Assembly (NCBI RefSeq): GCF_002934545.1
Contig: NZ_PTJA01000002.1
Coordinates: 124,001 to 188,000 of the forward strand
Direction: 5' to 3'
Origin: Lacrimispora xylanisolvens
GTDB taxonomy: Bacteria; Bacillota; Clostridia; Lachnospirales; Lachnospiraceae
DNA length: 64,000 bases
The translations under genes were made by a program, and so were the position numbers. This document shows positions 61,158 to 64,000 of the stretch, one piece after another; positions within the stretch are counted from its first letter, which is position 1, and each line of letters begins with the position of its first letter. The notes beneath the pieces were generated by a model. It saw only the letters and a list, made by a program, of their open reading frames with translations, had not been told where the DNA came from and did no database searches.

Positions 61158-61583
61158 ATGACAGGCTTTATCATTGCTCTGATATCAGGAGCGCTAATGA
61201 GCATACAGGGAGTATTAAATACGGGAGTGTCCAAACAGACAAGTATGTGGGTTTCCACGGGTTGGGTCCAGCTGACCGCTTTTTTAACCTGCCTCATTTT
61301 ATGGTATTTCTCAGGGAGGGACGATATTTCAACCCTTCTTTCGGTTCACCCCAAATATATGCTGATCGGAGGCATTATCGGCGCATTTATTACTTATACA
61401 GTTGTAAAAAGTATGGGGACGCTAGGTCCGGCAAAAGCAGCGCTGGTGATAGTAGTATCCCAGATCGTGGTGGCTTATGCAGTGGAGGTATTTGGTTTAT
61501 TCGGCGTGGAAAAAGTTGGATTTGAGTGGAAAAAACTGATTGGGGCAGTTGTAGCCATCATAGGCATTATAATCTTTAACTAA
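61158..61583 (+). CDS. DMT-family (YdcZ/DUF606) transporter-like protein
   Basis: A 141-residue membrane protein with about five hydrophobic segments, of the DUF606/YdcZ branch of the drug/metabolite transporter superfamily. It opens with FIIALISGALMSIQGVLNTGVSKQ and ends with LIGAVVAIIGIIIFN. Such short proteins work as dimers or paired subunits; the substrate is unknown. GCGGAGGTTG lies upstream of the ATG at 61158. Confidence 0.85.
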   Translation: MTGFIIALISGALMSIQGVLNTGVSKQTSMWVSTGWVQLTAFLTCLILWYFSGRDDISTLLSVHPKYMLIGGIIGAFITYTVVKSMGTLGPAKAALVIVVSQIVVAYAVEVFGLFGVEKVGFEWKKLIGAVVAIIGIIIFN

Positions 61584-61597
61584 TTTGGAAATAGTGC

Positions 61598-61626
61598 TTG
61601 TATTTACTTATTTCTTTAGGTAGAAT
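61598..61626 (+). promoter_or_regulatory. Promoter before the comEA-like gene
   Basis: TTGTAT at 61598-61603, 17-base spacer, TAGAAT at 61621-61626. A small AGGAT-GGG-ATCCT hairpin with T-run (about 61641-61660) follows in the leader and might attenuate. Confidence 0.5.
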
Positions 61627-61684
61627 AGGTACAAGGGCTGAGGATGGGATCCTTTTTTGCAAAATTTTGTAAAGGGAGGATTCC

Positions 61685-62308
61685 ATGAACCATCATAGGA
61701 TTAAGATCGCAGCCATAGCTTTCTGCGTAATCATATGCAGTATTTGCTATGGCTTAAACAGAAATCATAAATACCGGGAAGACGGGTTTGTTTCCATTCA
61801 GGAGACGCCTGCATCGTCACAAGAGGAAACTTTAGCCGGGGATTTAAAAGAAACATCAAAAGAACCGTTACGTATTTGCTATGTACATATATGCGGAGAG
61901 GTGGTGTCCCCAGGCGTCTATGAGCTGGAGGAGGGAAGCCGCATCTTTCAGGCTGTGGCAGTAGCCGGTGGTTTTACGGAACATGCAGCAGCTGATTCGC
62001 TAAACATGGCGGAACCGGTCAAAGACGGGATGAAGATAAAAGTTCCGGACAAGGAAGAAGCCAAAGTGCTTTTGGACCAGGCATTTTCTTCCGGAACAGG
62101 TTCATCAGAAGGCAGACGTAAAGTGAATCTTAACACGGCTGATAAGAGCCAGCTCATGACCTTAAGAGGAGTGGGAGAGGCGAAAGCGGATGACATCATT
62201 CGTTACCGGGAGAGTCACGGTGGATTTCAGAAGATTGAAGACATTATGAAGATATCAGGGATTAAGGAGGCAGCCTTTCAGAAGATAAAAGACGATATCA
62301 CGGTTTAA
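61685..62308 (+). CDS. comEA: ComEA-like DNA-binding protein (SLBB + helix-hairpin-helix)
   Basis: A 207-residue protein: a single N-terminal hydrophobic anchor (residues 7-20), a Thr/Glu/Ser-rich linker, a soluble-ligand-binding beta-grasp domain (residues 62-118, VHICGEVVSPGVYEL), and a C-terminal helix-hairpin-helix pair (VNLNTADKSQLMTLRGVGEAKADDIIRYRE; FQKIEDIMKISGIKEAAFQKIK). Proteins of this layout bind double-stranded DNA at the outer face of the membrane for transformation. The ComEC channel gene is not in view. GGGAGGATT lies upstream of the ATG. Confidence 0.92.
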   Translation: MNHHRIKIAAIAFCVIICSICYGLNRNHKYREDGFVSIQETPASSQEETLAGDLKETSKEPLRICYVHICGEVVSPGVYELEEGSRIFQAVAVAGGFTEHAAADSLNMAEPVKDGMKIKVPDKEEAKVLLDQAFSSGTGSSEGRRKVNLNTADKSQLMTLRGVGEAKADDIIRYRESHGGFQKIEDIMKISGIKEAAFQKIKDDITV

Positions 62309-62328
62309 ATAGAAGACAGAGGTGCAAA

Positions 62329-63027
62329 ATGGCAAGTGTTTTAGTAGTAGATGACGAAAAACTGATTGTAAAGGGAATGAGATTCAGTCTGGAGCAGGAC
62401 GGTATGGAAGTGGACTGTGCCTATGACGGTGAGGAAGCCATTAATCTGGCAAAACAGAAGGAATACGATGTAGTGCTTTTGGATGTCATGCTTCCAAAGT
62501 TTGATGGATATGAGGTTTGTCAGGCGATCCGGGAGTTTTCCGAGATGCCCATCATTATGCTGACAGCCAAGGGCAACGATATGGATAAGATTCTGGGGCT
62601 TGAGTATGGAGCGGATGATTACATTACGAAGCCCTTTAACATTCTGGAAGTAAAAGCAAGAATTAAGGCAATTATGCGAAGAAATGCCAAGAAGGGGAGA
62701 CGGGATCACAAGGAAGACAGCCATCTGGTGACAGCCGGTGATTTAAAGCTGGACCGGGATGCCAGAAGGGTCTTTATTGCAGAGAAGGAGATCAATTTAA
62801 CAGCAAAGGAATTCGATCTTCTGGAGCTTTTAACCTGCAATCCCAGCAAAGTTTACAGCAGAGAACAGTTGCTTACTTATGTTTGGGGGAACAAGGCGAT
62901 GGACACTGGTGATGTCCGTACTGTAGATGTTCATGTAAGGCGTCTGAGGGAGAAAATTGAGCCCAGCCCCAGCGATCCCAAATATGTGCATACGAAATGG
63001 GGCGTAGGATATTATTTCCGCGTCTAG
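62329..63027 (+). CDS. OmpR/PhoB-family response regulator
   Basis: A 232-residue regulator. The receiver domain (1-115) has VVDDEK with its acidic pair, the phospho-Asp in DVVLLDVMLP near residue 53, the Thr of LTAKG near 81 and Lys of TKPFN near 103. A short linker leads to a winged-helix domain (135-232) with AKEFDLLELL and RTVDVHVRRLREKIE. It resembles WalR/ResD-like regulators. No histidine kinase gene is seen after it before the window ends. It follows comEA-like gene by 20 bases. Confidence 0.93.
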   Translation: MASVLVVDDEKLIVKGMRFSLEQDGMEVDCAYDGEEAINLAKQKEYDVVLLDVMLPKFDGYEVCQAIREFSEMPIIMLTAKGNDMDKILGLEYGADDYITKPFNILEVKARIKAIMRRNAKKGRRDHKEDSHLVTAGDLKLDRDARRVFIAEKEINLTAKEFDLLELLTCNPSKVYSREQLLTYVWGNKAMDTGDVRTVDVHVRRLREKIEPSPSDPKYVHTKWGVGYYFRV

Positions 63028-63031
63028 TGAA

Positions 63032-63074
63032 AAAAGGAGGATTTCTGCCGGGAGACCGGCGAGATCCGCCTTTT
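63032..63074 (+). terminator. Terminator after the response regulator
   Basis: GCCGG (63047-63051), loop GAGA and CCGGC (63056-63060) form the tip; AAAAGGAGGAT (63032-63042) pairs with ATCCGCCTTTT (63064-63074) outside it, with one mismatch. A T-run follows. Confidence 0.75.
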
Positions 63075-63098
63075 CTTAAATTAAGGAGTGCCGAAACG

Positions 63099-64000
63099 AT
63101 GAAGAAAAGCCCGCAGGGTGAACGATGGAGAAGGCTTGACAATACGGCAAAGATTTTTCCTGTCATAGCCGATGAAAATTTAAGCAATGTGTTCCGGATC
63201 AGTGCCCAGTTAAAAAGTGAAGTGGTACCTGGAACCCTACAGAGAGCGTTAGAGGAAGTTCTGCCACAGTTTGAAGGATTTTCCGTAAAACTGAGGAGAG
63301 GCTTTTTCTGGTATTATTTTGAACACAACAGCCGGATGCCGGTCATTGAACGGGAGACAACCTATCCCTGTAAGTATATTGACCCTCACAGCAACCAGCT
63401 TTTTTTATTCCGGGTCACTTATTTTGGCAGCCGGATCAATCTGGAAGTATTTCATGCTGTCACAGATGGACTGGGTGCTGTTAATTTTTTAAAGGCACTG
63501 GTTTACCGCTATCTGGATCTGGTAAAGGATTCAAGAACCGGTCACAGGGCGCCCCAGAAGATTTCTTCCGATGTTTCCATGAATGTGGAGGACAGTTATG
63601 TCCGTAATTATAGAAAGATCCGGAAACAGAAATACAGTTCTGCAAAAGCCTATCATATTACCGGGGAGCTGCTCTCTTTGGATGAGGAGAATATTCTTCA
63701 CGGTTATATCGGTTTAAAAGAGATGAAGGCTGTGAGCAAGGGGTATGGCGTCAGCATTACCCGTTTTTTAACTGCTGCACTGATCTGGTCTATTTATCAG
63801 GAGTATTTAAAAAAGAAGCCGTCTGAACAATCCATAGGAATCAGCATTCCCATCAATCTGAGGAATTTTTTCGGTTCTGAGACAATGGCGAATTTTTTTG
63901 CCGTGACGTTAGTGGAATTTCTTTCTTACGGAGAGAATCATACCTTTGAGGAAATACTACATGTGGTCTGTACCCAGATGGATGAAAAGATTACAAAAGA
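63099..64000 (+). CDS. Condensation-fold acyltransferase (alcohol acetyltransferase-like), N-terminal part
   Basis: An open frame of at least 300 codons running off the right edge, starting at ATG 63099 with AAGGAG upstream. Its opening WRRLDNTAKIFPV is typical of the alcohol acetyltransferase/condensation-like family common in Lachnospiraceae. The active-site motif is the HxxxDG variant FHAVTDGLG near residue 126. Later ISIPINLRNFFGSETMANFF near residue 248 matches the second conserved region. It probably transfers acyl groups, but the acceptor is unknown. It has no histidine-kinase features, so it is not the partner of the response regulator just upstream. Confidence 0.82.
   Translation, partial: MKKSPQGERWRRLDNTAKIFPVIADENLSNVFRISAQLKSEVVPGTLQRALEEVLPQFEGFSVKLRRGFFWYYFEHNSRMPVIERETTYPCKYIDPHSNQLFLFRVTYFGSRINLEVFHAVTDGLGAVNFLKALVYRYLDLVKDSRTGHRAPQKISSDVSMNVEDSYVRNYRKIRKQKYSSAKAYHITGELLSLDEENILHGYIGLKEMKAVSKGYGVSITRFLTAALIWSIYQEYLKKKPSEQSIGISIPINLRNFFGSETMANFFAVTLVEFLSYGENHTFEEILHVVCTQMDEKITK

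Noticed and set aside
63099-64000. Histidine kinase partner of the response regulator
   Set aside because: The reading frame lacks membrane segments and kinase motifs and instead shows the HxxxDG acyltransferase motif.

Overview
The window looks like chromosomal DNA from an anaerobic Firmicute of the Clostridia, most likely a Lachnospiraceae of the Lacrimispora / Clostridium cluster XIVa type. This is inferred from moderate-to-low GC, strong AGGAGG-type ribosome binding sites, an Ech-type membrane hydrogenase, glutamate 2,3-aminomutase and ThiT under a TPP riboswitch. Most of it is ordinary, densely packed metabolic DNA. One AT-rich accessory island (about 23.3-36.6 kb) interrupts it.

Layout. 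1-2.6 kb: end of an arginine operon (argJ-argB-argD). 2.8-3.7 kb: an AraC-type helix-turn-helix fused to a RelA/SpoT-like HD hydrolase domain. 3.8-14.9 kb: AroM-family gene, then an operon with a complete peptide ABC transporter (binding protein, two permeases, two ATPases), three different M20 hydrolases and a DUF1177 gene. Facing it is a PucR-type regulator, which shares a symmetrical divergent promoter/operator with a folate pair (methenyl-THF cyclohydrolase FchA and a FolD that has lost its cyclohydrolase residues). 18.3-23.2 kb: amino-acid permease, a glycosyltransferase-like/methyltransferase fusion, and a flotillin.

23.4-34.0 kb is the most unusual part. It holds two VgrG/gpD-like spike proteins, a DUF4280 PAAR-like protein and three small unknown proteins. 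The second spike protein carries a C-terminal deaminase-fold toxin and is followed by a probable immunity gene. No sheath, tube, baseplate or ATPase gene is present, so this is an orphan spike/effector cassette for a contractile injection machine encoded elsewhere. Downstream lie two ~380-bp copies of a decayed transposon-like repeat that bracket an IS110-family element and a displaced nuclease-type toxin C-terminus with its own immunity gene. Two membrane-protein genes follow; the second is in an operon with an XRE repressor controlled by a perfect 18-bp dyad.

37.1-47.8 kb: a contiguous energy-converting [NiFe] hydrogenase (echABCDEF) with all six maturation genes (hypABFCDE). Its large subunit ends directly after the nickel-binding motif, so no maturation protease is expected. 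47.9-49.2 kb: glutamate 2,3-aminomutase. 49.3-56.7 kb (minus strand): a catabolic operon with four-carbon acid-sugar kinase, cytoplasmic sialidase-like protein, iron alcohol dehydrogenase, DapA-family aldolase, PdxA2-type dehydrogenase, SLC13-type permease and a VOC protein. 57.0-64.0 kb: P-type Ca2+-ATPase, a small unknown protein, riboswitch-controlled ThiT, a DMT-family protein, ComEA-like protein, an OmpR-type response regulator, and the start of a condensation-fold acyltransferase cut by the window end.

How it fits together: peptide and N-acyl amino acid uptake, glutamate and one-carbon metabolism, and ferredoxin-linked hydrogen evolution all suit an amino-acid- and sugar-fermenting gut or soil anaerobe. 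The injection/toxin island is recently rearranged accessory DNA. No tRNA, rRNA or CRISPR array was seen.
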